Shown here: positions 43,650 to 54,490 of the stretch, in pieces
How the letters are laid out: the number at the start of each line of letters is the position of its first letter
Position numbering within the stretch: the stretch's first letter is position 1
Origin: Ahrensia marina
GTDB lineage: Bacteria > Pseudomonadota > Alphaproteobacteria > Rhizobiales > Rhizobiaceae
NCBI RefSeq assembly: GCF_001293565.1
Contig: NZ_JXMU01000025.1
Span: forward strand, 1-56,916
Reading direction: 5' to 3'
DNA: 56,916 bases
Made by a program: the position numbers and the translations under genes
Notes under the pieces: model-generated
What the model saw: the letters and a program-made list of their open reading frames with translations, nothing else
What the model was told of the DNA's origin: nothing
Databases searched by the model: none

Positions 43650-45110
43650 CTAGCGCGGCAGGATGGATGATCCCATCAGGAATTCATCCACGGCCCGCGC
43701 CGCCTGACGTCCTTCACGGATGGCCCACACAACCAAGGATTGGCCGCGGCGCACATCGCCTGCAACAAACACCTTATCCGCAGACGTTTTGTAATCCTTG
43801 TCATTGGCTTTTACAGAGCGGTTACCGCGGCGGTCGGTATTCATCTCGATAGCATCGCCAAGTTCGCTAACCACGCCTGTGTCTTCCAGCGGGCCGGCAA
43901 AACCAATCGCAATGAAGGCAAGGTCAGCGCGGATATAAAATTCGGAACCCTCAATCGGTTCGCGCTTTTCATTCACTTCACAGCACTTCACATGCGTTAG
44001 CTGGCCTTCTTCGCCGATAAATTCCAGTGTCGCCACCTGAAATTCGCGCGTTGCGCCTTCTGCCTGAGAAGAAGATGTACGCATTTTGGTCGCCCAGTAT
44101 GGCCAGACAGTCAGCTTGTCTTCCTTCTCCGGCGGCTGCGGGCGGATATCAAGCTGCGTTACTTTAACAGCGCCCTGACGGAATGCTGTTCCAACACAGT
44201 CAGATGCCGTATCACCGCCGCCGACAACCACAACATGTTTGCCCGATGCCAAAATAGGCTCGGATCGCCATGCAACGCTTTCAATCGATGCTTCCTTGCC
44301 AACACGTTTATTCTGCTGAACAAGGTAATTCATAGCCGGATGAACACCGAACAATTCGCCGCCCGGAATACCGGCTTCGCGTGGCACCTCCGCACCGCCG
44401 CAATAAATGATGGCATCAAATTCGGCTTGCAGTTCCTCAACGGTCTTATCGACACCAATGTTGACATTGGTATGGAACGTCACGCCCTCGCCTTCCATCT
44501 GCTTGGCGCGGCGGTCGATATGGTGCTTTTCCATTTTAAAATCAGGAATACCGTAGCGCAGTAAACCGCCGATACGCGCCTCACGTTCAAAAAGATGAAC
44601 GTCATGACCAACGCGCGCAAGCTGCTGGGCAGCGGCCAGCCCTGCAGGACCGGAGCCGATAATCGCGACTTTCTTACCTGTTTTCTCATCCGCTATTTGC
44701 GGCTCGAAGAAACCGAGCTCTTCTGACTTGTCAGCCAGTGTTTGCTCAATCGTCTTGATTGTTACCGGCTCGTTTTCAAGATTAAGCGTACAGGCTTCTT
44801 CGCACGGCGCCGGACAAATACGGCCTGTAAACTCGGGAAAGTTATTCGTGGAAAGCAGGTTTTGAACCGCTTCTTCCCAATTATTATTGTAAACCAGATC
44901 GTTCCAGTCCGGAATCTGATTGTGGATCGGACAGCCGGTTGGTCCATGACAATAAGGCACACCGCAGTCCATGCAGCGCGCTGCCTGTTTAACAACCTCG
45001 CTGTCATCCAGCGGAATAGTGAATTCCTTAAAATGGCGGATACGATCCGAAGCCGGCGCATATTTGGCCGTCTGACGGTCAATTTCCAGAAAGCCTGTCA
45101 CTTTACCCAT
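43650..45110 (-). CDS. gltD: Glutamate synthase small subunit
   Basis: A 486-residue NADPH-dependent beta subunit. N-terminal Cys clusters for 4Fe-4S centres are ARCMDCGVPYCHGPTGCPIHN and GRICPAPCEEACTLN. The FAD site is VAIIGSGPAGLAAAQQLAR and the NADPH site is VVVVGGGDTASDC. It passes electrons to GltB. The start at 45110 follows AGAGGAAT, which lies at the 3' end of the ybjQ-like gene, only two bases away, suggesting coupling. It is third in the order gltB, ybjQ-like, gltD. Confidence 0.95.
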   Translation of the reverse strand: MGKVTGFLEIDRQTAKYAPASDRIRHFKEFTIPLDDSEVVKQAARCMDCGVPYCHGPTGCPIHNQIPDWNDLVYNNNWEEAVQNLLSTNNFPEFTGRICPAPCEEACTLNLENEPVTIKTIEQTLADKSEELGFFEPQIADEKTGKKVAIIGSGPAGLAAAQQLARVGHDVHLFEREARIGGLLRYGIPDFKMEKHHIDRRAKQMEGEGVTFHTNVNIGVDKTVEELQAEFDAIIYCGGAEVPREAGIPGGELFGVHPAMNYLVQQNKRVGKEASIESVAWRSEPILASGKHVVVVGGGDTASDCVGTAFRQGAVKVTQLDIRPQPPEKEDKLTVWPYWATKMRTSSSQAEGATREFQVATLEFIGEEGQLTHVKCCEVNEKREPIEGSEFYIRADLAFIAIGFAGPLEDTGVVSELGDAIEMNTDRRGNRSVKANDKDYKTSADKVFVAGDVRRGQSLVVWAIREGRQAARAVDEFLMGSSILPR

Positions 45111-45111
45111 C

Positions 45112-45450
45112 TTAAAATTCCTCTCTTGCCAATACAACCGCAGTGCCCGACACCGAAACCATCAACATGGATCCGCTATCACCCGCTGTTATATTCTCAT
45201 AATCTATATCCACACCGATGACCGCATCAGCACCTAGCCTTTGTGCTTCTGCTTCCAACTCGGCTATGGCAATTTCGCGCGCCTCGCGCAGCGCTTTCTC
45301 ATAGGCACCGGACCGCCCGCCGACGATATTTCGAATACCGGCAAAGAAATCCCGAAAGATATTGGTGCCCAGAATGGCTTCTCCGGTCACCACACCTTTG
45401 TAGTCGACAATACGCGCACCTTCTATGGAATTTGTCGTTGATACAATCAT
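45112..45450 (-). CDS. YbjQ family (UPF0145) protein
   Basis: A 112-residue protein. It has [20 protein letters not shown], then [30 protein letters not shown] and a [15 protein letters not shown] strand, all typical of YbjQ/UPF0145, which form pentamers of unknown role. It sits between gltB (3 bases upstream) and gltD (1 base downstream), so it must share their transcript. Why it is there is unclear; a structural or regulatory link with glutamate synthase is only inference. Confidence 0.92.
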   Translation of the reverse strand: MIVSTTNSIEGARIVDYKGVVTGEAILGTNIFRDFFAGIRNIVGGRSGAYEKALREAREIAIAELEAEAQRLGADAVIGVDIDYENITAGDSGSMLMVSVSGTAVVLAREEF

Positions 45451-45453
45451 GAC

Positions 45454-48400
45454 TTACTCCGCTGCGACCATGCCGCGCATCGCTTCCATTTCTTCCAATG
45501 CACGACGATATTCCACCGGCATCACTTTGCGGAATTTAGGGCGGTATTCTTCCCAATTATCCAGAATGTGCGATGCCTGTTTCGAACCGGTATACATTTT
45601 ATGGTTCGTGATCAGTTGAAGCAGACGCTCTTCATCATGACGTGTCATATCACCGGACACATCAACGCGGCCCTTATGCGCCAGATCACCGCCATGGTGA
45701 TGCAGCTTTTCAAGAATGTCGTCTTCTTCCGGCACCGGCTCAAGCTCAACCATTGCCATGTTACAGCGACGCTCAAATGTGCCGTCTTCATCAAGCACAT
45801 AAGCAACACCGCCGGACATACCAGCCGCAAAGTTACGCCCGGTATTACCAAGAACGACAACAACACCGCCGGTCATATATTCACAGCCATGGTCGCCGCA
45901 GCCCTCAACAACGGTCACCGCACCGGAGTTACGAACCGCAAAGCGCTCACCTGCCACACCGCGAAAATAAGCTTCGCCCTGAATAGCACCATATAGAACC
46001 GTGTTACCGACAATAATGCTCTCATTTGCAATAATGTTGGAATCTTCCGGCGGGCGCACAACAATACGGCCACCGCACAGACCTTTACCAACATAGTCAT
46101 TGCCATCGCCGACCAGATCGAATGTGACACCACTCATCAGGAATGCCGCGAAACTCTGCCCCGCAGTACCGTTGAGCGTGACATGGATGGTGTCATCACG
46201 CAGACCTTTATGGCCAAAGTTCTTGGCAACGGCACCTGAAAGCATCGCGCCGGCAGAACGATCCACATTGTGAATAGAAGTTTCGATTTTGACAGCCTGC
46301 CTGCTTTCAAGCGCAGGTTTAGCCTGTTCGATCAACTTGCGGTCAAGGATGTCGTCAATCGGATGTTTCTGACGCTGGGTCCAATAAGTCTCCGACTTGT
46401 CCGCTTCAGGCTTGAAGAACATTTTTGCAAAATCAAGACCTTTGGCCTTCCAGTGCTCGATCAATTGAACCTGGCTAAGCATCTCGCTCTGCCCGATAAT
46501 ATCATCAAGCTTGCGATAGCCCATCGCGGCCAGCCATTCGCGCACTTCTTCTGCCACATAGAAGAAGTAGTTGATCACATGCTCCGGCGCGCCTTTAAAG
46601 CGTTTACGCAATTCAGGGTCCTGTGTTGCCACACCAACCGGACATGTATTCAGATGGCATTTACGCATCATGATACAGCCTGCAGCGATCAATGGCGCTG
46701 TCGAGAAACCGAACTCATCCGCACCCAGCAAAGCGCCGATAATCACATCACGGCCTGTTTTCAGACCACCATCAACCTGCAGTGCGATGCGCGAGCGCAA
46801 ACCGTTCATCACAAGCGTTTGGTGTGTTTCAGCCAGACCCATCTCCCAAGGTGAACCGGCATGTTTCAGTGATGTGAGCGGAGAGGCGCCCGTGCCACCG
46901 TCATAACCCGATACTGTAATATGGTCAGCCCGTGCCTTGGCCACACCGGCAGCCACTGTGCCAACGCCCACTTCAGAAACCAGCTTGACCGAAATATCGG
47001 CTGCCGAATTCACGTTTTTCAAATCATAGATCAGCTGCGCCAGATCTTCGATTGAATAAATGTCGTGGTGCGGTGGCGGTGAAATCAAACCAACGCCCGG
47101 TGTTGAATAACGGGTTTTTGCAATCGTCGCGTCAACCTTGTGACCCGGCAACTGTCCGCCTTCACCCGGCTTGGCGCCCTGTGCAACCTTGATCTGGATC
47201 ATATCCGCATTGACAAGATATTCTGTCGTCACACCGAAGCGGCCTGAAGCCACCTGCTTGATGGCAGAGCGCTCCGGGTTTGCCTTACCATCTGGTGTCG
47301 GCATGAAACGGTCTGGTTCTTCGCCGCCCTCGCCTGTGTTCGATTTACCGCCAAAAGCGTTCATCGCTCGTGCAAGTGTTGTGTGTGCTTCGCGTGAGAT
47401 CGAACCGAAACTCATCGCACCGGTTGAAAAGCGCTTAACAATATCGGACGCCGGTTCCACCTCATCAATTGAAATCGGATTGTCCGATTTCTTGATCGAA
47501 AACAGACCGCGAATAGTATTCGCCCGCTCGGATTCGGCGTTTAGCTCGGCTGCAAATTCCTTATAGGTGCTATAGGAATTCTTGCGCACGGCATGTTGCA
47601 GGTTCGCCACCGCGCCCGGTGACCACGCATGGTTTTCACCGCGCATACGGTAAGCATATTCACCGCCCACATCCAAAGCATTGCGCAATACCGGATCATC
47701 GGAAAACGCAAGCGTATGGCGGCGCACCGTTTCTGCGGCAACTTCTGTCAGACCTACGCCTTCAATCGTTGTGGCAGTACCAAAGAAAAAGCGGTCAACA
47801 AATGACTGGCTCAAACCAACCGCATCAAAAATCTGCGCGCCGCAATAGGACTGGTAAGTCGAAATGCCCATCTTGGACATGACTTTCAAAATCCCTTTGC
47901 CGATTGATTTCATGTAGCGCGTTACAACTTCATGCGGATCAACTTCCGGCGGAAACTCGCCCTTCTCATGCATATCGAGCAAGGTATCAAATGCCAGATA
48001 TGGATTGATTGCTTCGGCGCCATAACCGGCAAGCAGGCAGAAATGATGCACTTCGCGCGGCTCGCCTGTCTCAATCACAAGACCAACAGATGTGCGAAGC
48101 CCTTTACGGATAAGATGATGGTGCACAGCCGCCGTTGCCAGAAGCGCAGGGATCGCGATGCGGTCCGCCGCAATTTTCCGGTCTGAAAGGACGATAATAT
48201 TATAGCCGCCATGAACAGCCGCTTCCGCGCGCTGGCATAGTTTTTCAATCGCCGCTTCCATTCCCTCGGCACCGTTTGATGCCGCATAGGTATAATCGAT
48301 GGTCTTGGTATCAAACAGATCTTCGGTATGACCGATGGAGCGGATTTTCTCCAAATCACCATTGGTCAGGATCGGCTGGCGCACTTCCAGACGCTTCTGT

Positions 48401-50172
48401 GACGATGTGCCCTGCAAGTCCAGAATATTGGGACGCGGACCGATGAAAGAGACAAGACTCATCACCAGTTCTTCACGGATAGGGTCGATCGGCGGGTTGG
48501 TCACCTGCGCAAAGTTCTGCTTGAAGTAAGTGTAAAGCAGTTTCGACTTGTCACTCATCGCAGAGATCGGCGTGTCGGTTCCCATGGAACCAATCGCTTC
48601 CTGTCCGGTGGTCGCCATCGGCGCCATCAGGATTTTTGTGTCTTCCTGCGTGTAACCAAATGCCTGCTGGCGATCGAGCAGAGACGCATCTGTGTTTGGC
48701 TCACGCGCGGCAACCGGCTTGAGATCTTCCAGAATAAGCTGCGTGTCTTCCAGCCATTTTTGATAGGGGTTTGCTTCAGCCATCTGCTGTTTGATTTCAG
48801 CATCGGAAACAATTTTGCCAAGCTCCATATCAATGAGCAGCATTTTGCCCGGCTGCAAACGCCATTTGGTAACGATGCGCTCTTCCGGCACTTCAATGAC
48901 ACCGGCTTCAGATGCCATAATCACAAGATCGTCCTTGGTGACGATATAGCGCGCAGGACGCAGGCCGTTACGGTCAAGCGTCGCGCCGATCTGGCGGCCA
49001 TCGGTAAAGGCAACTGCAGCCGGTCCGTCCCACGGCTCCATCAATGCGGCATGGTATTCGTAGAACGCTTTGCGGCCCTCATCCATGGAATCATTGTTTG
49101 ACCACGCTTCAGGAATAAGCATCATGACAGCGTGAGGCAGCGAGTAGCCGCCCTGTACAAGAAACTCCAATGCGTTGTCGAAACATGCCGTATCGGACTG
49201 GCCCTCATAGGAAATCGGCCAAAGCTTTGCGATCTCATCACCAAAAAGCGGCGAGGAAACAGAAGCCTGACGCGCGGCCATCCAGTTAACATTGCCGCGC
49301 AGCGTGTTGATCTCGCCATTATGCGCCACCATCCGGTACGGGTGGGCAAGCTTCCAGCTCGGGAATGTATTTGTCGAGAAGCGCTGGTGAACCAAGGCGA
49401 CAGCAGTTTCAAAGCGCGGATCAGTCAGGTCTTTATAGTAAGGCCCGACCTGATCGGCTAAGAACATGCCTTTGTAAACGATGGTACGGCATGACAAAGA
49501 GACAATGTAGAAGCCATTGTCACGGCCTTGCGTTTCATCAAAAATACGGTTCGAGATTACTTTGCGCAGAACGTAAAGGCGGCGCTCGAACGCGTCTTCA
49601 TCCAACCCTTCAGGGCAGGCAAAGAACACCTGAACATGATAAGGTTCGCTTGCCGCAATTTCCGGCGCTTTGGATAGCTTGTCATTATCGACAGGCACAT
49701 CGCGCACGCTAATCAGCTCAACACCTTCCGCCAGAGCACATTCGGTAATAATGCCCATACAATGCGTTCGCAGCGCTTCATCCTGCGGCATAAATATATG
49801 CGCGACAGCATAGGCACCTGCATCGGGCAAAGAAACACCGTCCTCTGCCAGCACCTCGCGGAAAAACACATCCGGAATCTGCACCAGCATACCGGCACCA
49901 TCGCCCATCAACGGGTCAGCACCCACAGCGCCGCGATGCTCAAGGTTTTCCAGCATCGCCAGACCTTGGGCAACAATATCGTGAGACTTCTTGCCCTTCA
50001 TATTGGCAATAAAGCCAACACCGCAGGAATCATGCTCGTTGCGTGGATTATATAGACCCTGCGCGGCAGGCATACCGCGATTAACCGTATCTTTCTTCGC
50101 CGTGGCTGTGCGTTTGTCCGCAGTCAAACCGCGTTCAGTTGCATCTAAAGATGGCGTCACTTTCGTCATCAT
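45454..50172 (-). CDS. gltB: Glutamate synthase large subunit
   Basis: A 1572-residue alpha subunit. A propeptide of 49 residues precedes Cys50 (HDSCGVGF), the glutaminase nucleophile that becomes the mature N-terminus. The order is the class-II amidotransferase (50-440), central domain, FMN barrel (about 870-1240) with [10 protein letters not shown] and the 3Fe-4S Cys in [21 protein letters not shown], then the GxGxG helix domain. It makes two glutamates from glutamine and 2-oxoglutarate. ATGATG follows GGAGGG. Three dyads lie in the 418 bases upstream. Confidence 0.97.
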   Translation of the reverse strand: MMTKVTPSLDATERGLTADKRTATAKKDTVNRGMPAAQGLYNPRNEHDSCGVGFIANMKGKKSHDIVAQGLAMLENLEHRGAVGADPLMGDGAGMLVQIPDVFFREVLAEDGVSLPDAGAYAVAHIFMPQDEALRTHCMGIITECALAEGVELISVRDVPVDNDKLSKAPEIAASEPYHVQVFFACPEGLDEDAFERRLYVLRKVISNRIFDETQGRDNGFYIVSLSCRTIVYKGMFLADQVGPYYKDLTDPRFETAVALVHQRFSTNTFPSWKLAHPYRMVAHNGEINTLRGNVNWMAARQASVSSPLFGDEIAKLWPISYEGQSDTACFDNALEFLVQGGYSLPHAVMMLIPEAWSNNDSMDEGRKAFYEYHAALMEPWDGPAAVAFTDGRQIGATLDRNGLRPARYIVTKDDLVIMASEAGVIEVPEERIVTKWRLQPGKMLLIDMELGKIVSDAEIKQQMAEANPYQKWLEDTQLILEDLKPVAAREPNTDASLLDRQQAFGYTQEDTKILMAPMATTGQEAIGSMGTDTPISAMSDKSKLLYTYFKQNFAQVTNPPIDPIREELVMSLVSFIGPRPNILDLQGTSSQKRLEVRQPILTNGDLEKIRSIGHTEDLFDTKTIDYTYAASNGAEGMEAAIEKLCQRAEAAVHGGYNIIVLSDRKIAADRIAIPALLATAAVHHHLIRKGLRTSVGLVIETGEPREVHHFCLLAGYGAEAINPYLAFDTLLDMHEKGEFPPEVDPHEVVTRYMKSIGKGILKVMSKMGISTYQSYCGAQIFDAVGLSQSFVDRFFFGTATTIEGVGLTEVAAETVRRHTLAFSDDPVLRNALDVGGEYAYRMRGENHAWSPGAVANLQHAVRKNSYSTYKEFAAELNAESERANTIRGLFSIKKSDNPISIDEVEPASDIVKRFSTGAMSFGSISREAHTTLARAMNAFGGKSNTGEGGEEPDRFMPTPDGKANPERSAIKQVASGRFGVTTEYLVNADMIQIKVAQGAKPGEGGQLPGHKVDATIAKTRYSTPGVGLISPPPHHDIYSIEDLAQLIYDLKNVNSAADISVKLVSEVGVGTVAAGVAKARADHITVSGYDGGTGASPLTSLKHAGSPWEMGLAETHQTLVMNGLRSRIALQVDGGLKTGRDVIIGALLGADEFGFSTAPLIAAGCIMMRKCHLNTCPVGVATQDPELRKRFKGAPEHVINYFFYVAEEVREWLAAMGYRKLDDIIGQSEMLSQVQLIEHWKAKGLDFAKMFFKPEADKSETYWTQRQKHPIDDILDRKLIEQAKPALESRQAVKIETSIHNVDRSAGAMLSGAVAKNFGHKGLRDDTIHVTLNGTAGQSFAAFLMSGVTFDLVGDGNDYVGKGLCGGRIVVRPPEDSNIIANESIIVGNTVLYGAIQGEAYFRGVAGERFAVRNSGAVTVVEGCGDHGCEYMTGGVVVVLGNTGRNFAAGMSGGVAYVLDEDGTFERRCNMAMVELEPVPEEDDILEKLHHHGGDLAHKGRVDVSGDMTRHDEERLLQLITNHKMYTGSKQASHILDNWEEYRPKFRKVMPVEYRRALEEMEAMRGMVAAE

Positions 50173-50590
50173 AACCCTCCGGCATATTTAAAGATGGTCC
50201 GCGCGGACCGTTCGACATACTCTGCCCCAAAACAACAAAAACACCCACATAATATGTGGCAATGCGGCGTAACTTGTCCCGTCACCGGAGATATCCAGTG
50301 GCGTCCTCAAGTCAATCGCCTTGTTGGAGTTTTTGCGCCCAAAATTTAGGCACGTAATTGTGAAATCACCAATGGTGAGCCACAAATTCCAAATTAGGAC
50401 AGCATTGCTGACCTGATCTATGGCAGACTTCTAAAAAAAAACAAGGCACGACATCGGCGTTGGAGACCATTTTTTTGTTTGCTGCCGAAAAAACCAAAAT
50501 AAGGCCGCATTTCATCTGATTTTGCGTGACTTAATGCCGTTATTTTGTGCATAACCCAGCAAATTCACGGGCATTTCGGAGCATTTTACT
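50173..50590. other. 418-base divergent promoter region between gltB and the threonine aldolase gene
   Basis: No coding frame is supported. It holds three perfect dyads: GGTCCGCGCGGACC at 50196-50209 in the gltB leader, CCACAT-AAT-ATGTGG at 50245-50259 and TCACC-AAT-GGTGA at 50366-50378. Runs of A (50434 on) and T (50469 on) add to A/T richness toward the aldolase side. Confidence 0.7.
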
Positions 50591-51637
50591 ATGTTTTTTA
50601 CATCGGACAACTGGGCAGGTGCCCATGAAACGATTGCAAATGCCTTGGTAAAGCAGGCAGACACATTCCAGCCCTCCTATGGCATCAGCGAAACTGACCG
50701 CGCAGCGCATGAAAGCATCAATCGGCTTTTTGAACGCGAGGTTTCCACCTTTTTCGTGGCCACCGGAACTGCCGCCAATGCGCTGGCGCTCGCCTCGGTC
50801 AATAGACCCGGAGGCATCGCCTTTTGTCACTGCGAAGCGCATATATTTGAAGATGAATGCGGCGCGCCTGAATTTTTCACCAATGGCGCACGCCTCAGAC
50901 CCGTTGATGGGCCGTTGGGCAAAATTGACCCTTCACAACTGGCAAAAGCACTGGAGCAATTTCCGCACGGCTCGCTCAATTCAGGACAATTGATGGCGGT
51001 CTCCATTACTCAGGCAACCGAGGTTGGCGCGCTTTATACACTTGAAGAAATCAGGGAAATATCAAAAATTGCCAAGCAATACGGCCTTCCGCTGCATATG
51101 GATGGCGCAAGATTTGCCAATGCAATTGCTGCGACAGGCTGCACGCCCGCGCAAATGACATGGGAAAGTGGTGTCGATATCTTGTCGTTCGGCGGCACAA
51201 AAAACGGATGCTGGTGTGCAGAGGCACTCATTTTCATGGATCCGGCACGCGCCGACGGCGTTCCTTTTTTGCACAAACGTTCGGCACATCTGTTCTCAAA
51301 ATCGCGGTTTGTGGCCGCACAATTTGATGCCTATCTGAAAGACAATCTTTGGCTGGAACTGGCTGGACATGCCAACAAAATGGCGAAACTGCTCGCGCAG
51401 GAAATAAGTGCCAGCACGACAATGCGTCTGGCCTGGCCCTGTGAGGCCAATGAGGTTTTCGCCATTATGAAGAAAGCCCATGCTGAAGAAGCACAAAAGG
51501 CCGGCGCTCATTTTTACGACTGGCCCGCTCCCCGCGGCATGGAAAGCCTTGTCGCTGATGATGAATATCTTGTTCGCCTCGTGACAAGCTTTGCCACGAA
51601 ACCTGAACAAATAGCGCAATTTGCCGAACTGATTTAA
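50591..51637 (+). CDS. ltaE: Low-specificity L-threonine aldolase
   Basis: A 348-residue PLP enzyme of the threonine aldolase/beta-eliminating lyase family. SDNWAGAHETI opens the fold, LHMDGARFANA binds substrate and cofactor, and the PLP Lys lies in LSFGGTKNGCW (about residue 203). It cleaves threonine or allo-threonine to glycine and acetaldehyde. No ribosome site is strong (GGAGCATTTTACT). It is divergent from gltB. The bufferin cluster begins 169 bases downstream, but a separate promoter is likely. Confidence 0.92.
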   Translation: MFFTSDNWAGAHETIANALVKQADTFQPSYGISETDRAAHESINRLFEREVSTFFVATGTAANALALASVNRPGGIAFCHCEAHIFEDECGAPEFFTNGARLRPVDGPLGKIDPSQLAKALEQFPHGSLNSGQLMAVSITQATEVGALYTLEEIREISKIAKQYGLPLHMDGARFANAIAATGCTPAQMTWESGVDILSFGGTKNGCWCAEALIFMDPARADGVPFLHKRSAHLFSKSRFVAAQFDAYLKDNLWLELAGHANKMAKLLAQEISASTTMRLAWPCEANEVFAIMKKAHAEEAQKAGAHFYDWPAPRGMESLVADDEYLVRLVTSFATKPEQIAQFAELI

Positions 51638-51684
51638 GTTTTGGCTTGGTTATTGGGCCTGTTCACCATTCTGTGAGCGGGACG

Positions 51685-51699
51685 TGCGAGAATCTCGCA
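51685..51699. promoter_or_regulatory. Perfect dyad upstream of bufA
   Basis: TGCGAGA (51685-51691) and TCTCGCA (51693-51699) flank a single A. A one-base loop is poor for a terminator, so an operator for the bufferin operon is favoured. The binding protein is unknown. Confidence 0.4.
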
Positions 51700-51806
51700 T
51701 CCTCTTCATTTCCTTTTGATGGCGTTTTTTGAAACTCTGTTGATGACCGGCGCGGAGGCTACGGTCGAGAAATAGCAATCAAAAAATGACACAAAGGAAG
51801 TTACTC

Positions 51807-52115
51807 ATGTCTAATGCAGTCAAATCCACAGTATCAGCAGCAGTTATGGCGTCAGCAGTTGCAGCAGCAGTTGCAGGCGTAAATCTTGGCACAGTCAGCG
51901 AAGCGCATGCAGCAAAAGAAAAGTGCTTCGGCGTTTCACTTGCAGGCCAGAACGACTGCGCTGCAGGCCCGGGCACAACATGCCAGGGTACATCAACAGT
52001 CGATTATCAGGGCAACGCATGGAAATATGTTGAAGCCGGAACATGTGAAACAATGAGCGTTGGCGACAATAAAAGCGGTTCTCTGACAGCTCTCACACGC
52101 GATGTACCTGCTTAA
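51807..52115 (+). CDS. bufA: BufA, exported bufferin precursor (DUF2282)
   Basis: A 102-residue precursor. A Sec-type signal peptide (about 1-35, ending SEAHA) is followed by a short mature domain with four Cys at 40, 51, 59 and 80, in [22 protein letters not shown] and VEAGTCE. This is the DUF2282 pattern of bufferins, RiPPs described in Caulobacter. There the two central Cys are converted to thiooxazoles by the MNIO and the product binds copper in the periplasm. The start follows AGGAAG; an earlier in-frame ATG at 51786 lacks a site. It is first of four genes. The modification state here is inferred from the family. Confidence 0.88.
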   Translation: MSNAVKSTVSAAVMASAVAAAVAGVNLGTVSEAHAAKEKCFGVSLAGQNDCAAGPGTTCQGTSTVDYQGNAWKYVEAGTCETMSVGDNKSGSLTALTRDVPA

Positions 52116-52156
52116 GTAGATCGCCCACAACTTGTTGCAAATCGGAGATATACACT

Positions 52157-53128
52157 ATGACATCTTGTCCCCCCCTGCGTCATCGTGATGAAGCCTCGCC
52201 AGTATCGTCTGAAGGCTCACACTCTCGGTTTGCAACAAGACTGAAAGATAAACTGGCATCGGCATCAGCCGGTGTCGGTTTTAAACATGATCACCTCGAC
52301 GCCATTTTAGACAATCCCGGCGATGTGGGTTTTCTGGAAGTTCATGCCGAAAACTATATGGGCGATGGCGGTTATCCGCACCGCACATTGGAGCGTGTAA
52401 GACAGGATTTCCCGATTTCCCTGCACGGTGTCTGCATGTCCATTGGCGGACCGGACCCGTTGAGCAAAGACCATTTACAGCGCTTTAAAGCATTGGTTGA
52501 CCGCTATGATCCTGCCATGATTTCAGAACACTTGGCCTGGTCGACCCATGAGGATGTTTTTCTCAACGACTTGCTGCCTTTGCCCTACACGAGCCAAACG
52601 CTGGCCCATGTCTCAGATCATGTAAACCAGATGCAGGACATGATGGGATGCCAGATGTTTCTCGAAAATCCGGCCACCTATGTGCTCTTTGAAAACTCGA
52701 CGATGAGCGAAACAGATTTCATGCGCGAGATCGTGAAGCGCACCGGATGCGGGCTTTTACTCGACATCAACAACGTCTTTGTTTCTGCAACCAACCACAA
52801 ATTTTCCGCTTTGGAATATCTGGACGCATTTCCGCTTGAACATGTCGGTGAAATCCATTTGGCAGGTCATACCGAACAGGAAGACGACGAAGGCCAGCCA
52901 CTGCTGATCGACAGCCATAACCGGCCTGTCTCTGATCCGGTATGGTCTTTATATGAAGACGTGATTGAAACGGCCGGATGTATTCCCACCCTTGTGGAAT
53001 GGGACTCCGAACTGCCTGAATGGCCGGTACTACGCGCCGAGGCAGGCAATGCAAATACAATTTTAAAACGGGCAAAGCGGATGCACGAAATGGCACCGCT
53101 CGGAAAACGCCATGCTAGTTCCGTTTAA
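52157..53128 (+). CDS. bufB: BufB, MNIO family multinuclear iron oxidase (DUF692)
   Basis: A 323-residue TIM-barrel enzyme of DUF692, the MNIO family that includes MbnB. Metal-ligand motifs are [55 protein letters not shown] and VEWDSELP, all kept. It is expected to convert precursor Cys residues of BufA in the cytosol before export. The first 35 residues form an extra Ser-rich leader not needed for the barrel. The ATG follows CGGAG. Its 3' end overlaps bufC by 17 bases. Confidence 0.9.
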   Translation: MTSCPPLRHRDEASPVSSEGSHSRFATRLKDKLASASAGVGFKHDHLDAILDNPGDVGFLEVHAENYMGDGGYPHRTLERVRQDFPISLHGVCMSIGGPDPLSKDHLQRFKALVDRYDPAMISEHLAWSTHEDVFLNDLLPLPYTSQTLAHVSDHVNQMQDMMGCQMFLENPATYVLFENSTMSETDFMREIVKRTGCGLLLDINNVFVSATNHKFSALEYLDAFPLEHVGEIHLAGHTEQEDDEGQPLLIDSHNRPVSDPVWSLYEDVIETAGCIPTLVEWDSELPEWPVLRAEAGNANTILKRAKRMHEMAPLGKRHASSV

Positions 53129-53918
53129 CATCATGACCCGCGACTCATACCAAACCAAAGCTTTCGCTGCCGGTATGCTCAATCCTGACGCGCCAAGGCC
53201 CGGCGAAGTCATCGGCCCTAACGGCAAAGCCGCAAACAAGCGCTATGATGTGTATCGCAATAATGTGACGGTCAGCCTTATCAATGCCGTTGCCGATATT
53301 TATCCGGCGGTGCAAAAAATTGTTGGCGAGGAATATTTCCGCGCCATGGCGCGTGAATATGTGCGCGCACACCCGCCCAAATCACCTTTGCTTTTCTTGT
53401 ATGGTCAGAACTTTGGCGATTTCATAGATGGTTTCGAGCCTGCCAAAAAACTTCCCTATCTTGGTGACGTGGCCCGTATCGAGCGCGCCTGGCTGACTGC
53501 CTATCACGCAGCAGATCTGCCGCCACTCGATCCTGCTCAACTGAGTCTGGTAGAACCGGAAAGACTGGCAGAGATTTGCTTTCAGCCGCATCCGGCAAGT
53601 TTCATTATCAGCTCTGATTATCCAGCCCATGATATTTTTCTCATGAATCGCGGTTTCATGGAACTCAGCAAAGTTGACATGGACAAACCGCAAGCACTCA
53701 TGATGACGCGGCCGCAGACGGACACGCGACTCATACTCTTAAACAAGAGCGAACATGTTTTCATGAACGCAATTCTAAAAGGCAGTTCTTTGGGGGAAGC
53801 TGCGACATTGGCCACTGAAGCTGACGCCAATTTTGATCTAAATCACAACCTGCAAATGCTTCTGGCGACCGGAGCGACCACGCAAATCCTACTGGACAGC
53901 AAAGGGGTATCACAATGA
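53112..53918 (+). CDS. bufC: BufC, MNIO partner protein (DUF2063)
   Basis: A 268-residue protein. Residues about 40-110 are the DUF2063 domain ([24 protein letters not shown], then [26 protein letters not shown]). The C-terminal half is a second helical/beta domain. DUF2063 proteins are often labelled DNA-binding, but next to DUF692 they act as precursor-recognition partners of the MNIO. It starts within bufB (17-base overlap) and ends in an ATGA overlap with bufD. An internal ATG at 53133 is an alternative start. Confidence 0.86.
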   Translation: MLVPFNIMTRDSYQTKAFAAGMLNPDAPRPGEVIGPNGKAANKRYDVYRNNVTVSLINAVADIYPAVQKIVGEEYFRAMAREYVRAHPPKSPLLFLYGQNFGDFIDGFEPAKKLPYLGDVARIERAWLTAYHAADLPPLDPAQLSLVEPERLAEICFQPHPASFIISSDYPAHDIFLMNRGFMELSKVDMDKPQALMMTRPQTDTRLILLNKSEHVFMNAILKGSSLGEAATLATEADANFDLNHNLQMLLATGATTQILLDSKGVSQ

Positions 53919-54424
53919 CCACAATTTTCGAACATGAAGAAAAAACAGCCCCGAGCGACGACACTGCGCCAACAGGCATTATTGGCAAAGCATCGAATTT
54001 AATCCAATCCGTTGCACAAAAAGACATAACCCAGTTGGTATTGCGCATTGCCGTTTCCGTTCCGTTTTGGAAATCAGGCGATTTGAAATGGGACGGCTTT
54101 CTTCAACTGTCTGAAATTGCGCCGCTCTTGTTTGAAAACGAGTTCCAGTTGCACATTCTAGGCAACACATACCCGTTCCCGTTCCCTTATGTTTTTGCTT
54201 TTGGTGCCGGACTTGGCGAAGTCATTTTGCCGGTATTTTTGGTTCTCGGCATATTCACACGATTTGCAGCGTTCGGTATTCTAGGTATGACTGCTGTCAT
54301 TCAATTGACAGTGCCAACCGGCTGGCCGGTTCACCTGACATGGGCGGCAATGGCACTTGCTATTATGGCATGGGGTCCGGGGCGTATTGCTGTCGATCAT
54401 TTCTTAAAGCGTATCTATCGCTAG
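53915..54424 (+). CDS. bufD: BufD, DoxX family membrane protein
   Basis: A 169-residue inner-membrane protein. About 35 hydrophilic residues precede four membrane helices, including FPYVFAFGAGLGEVILPVFLVLGIF, then RFAAFGILGMTAVIQLTV and HLTWAAMALAIMAWGPG. This is the DoxX fold regularly found as last gene of bufferin operons. Its role there is not settled; a redox or quinone-linked step is a guess. The start overlaps the bufC stop by four bases, and a terminator follows. Confidence 0.86.
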   Translation: MTTIFEHEEKTAPSDDTAPTGIIGKASNLIQSVAQKDITQLVLRIAVSVPFWKSGDLKWDGFLQLSEIAPLLFENEFQLHILGNTYPFPFPYVFAFGAGLGEVILPVFLVLGIFTRFAAFGILGMTAVIQLTVPTGWPVHLTWAAMALAIMAWGPGRIAVDHFLKRIYR

Positions 54425-54447
54425 GGCCTCAAGACATTCGCACAAAA

Positions 54448-54472
54448 AAGCCGCCGGATGACCGGCGGCTTT
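54448..54472. terminator. Bidirectional terminator between bufD and the hsp20 gene
   Basis: AAGCCGCCGG (54448-54457) pairs perfectly with CCGGCGGCTT (54462-54471) around ATGA, with A on the left and T on the right. The genes converge here. Confidence 0.92.
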
Positions 54473-54490
54473 CATCAGTTGGCAATACGA

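Noticed and set aside
52157-53918. Methanobactin-type mbnBC
   Set aside because: DUF692 is shared, but the partner is DUF2063 rather than MbnC, and the precursor is a DUF2282 protein with signal peptide, which fits a bufferin.
53112-53918. BufC as a DNA-binding regulator
   Set aside because: The DUF2063 label is historical; no helix-turn-helix is seen and its context is MNIO partner.
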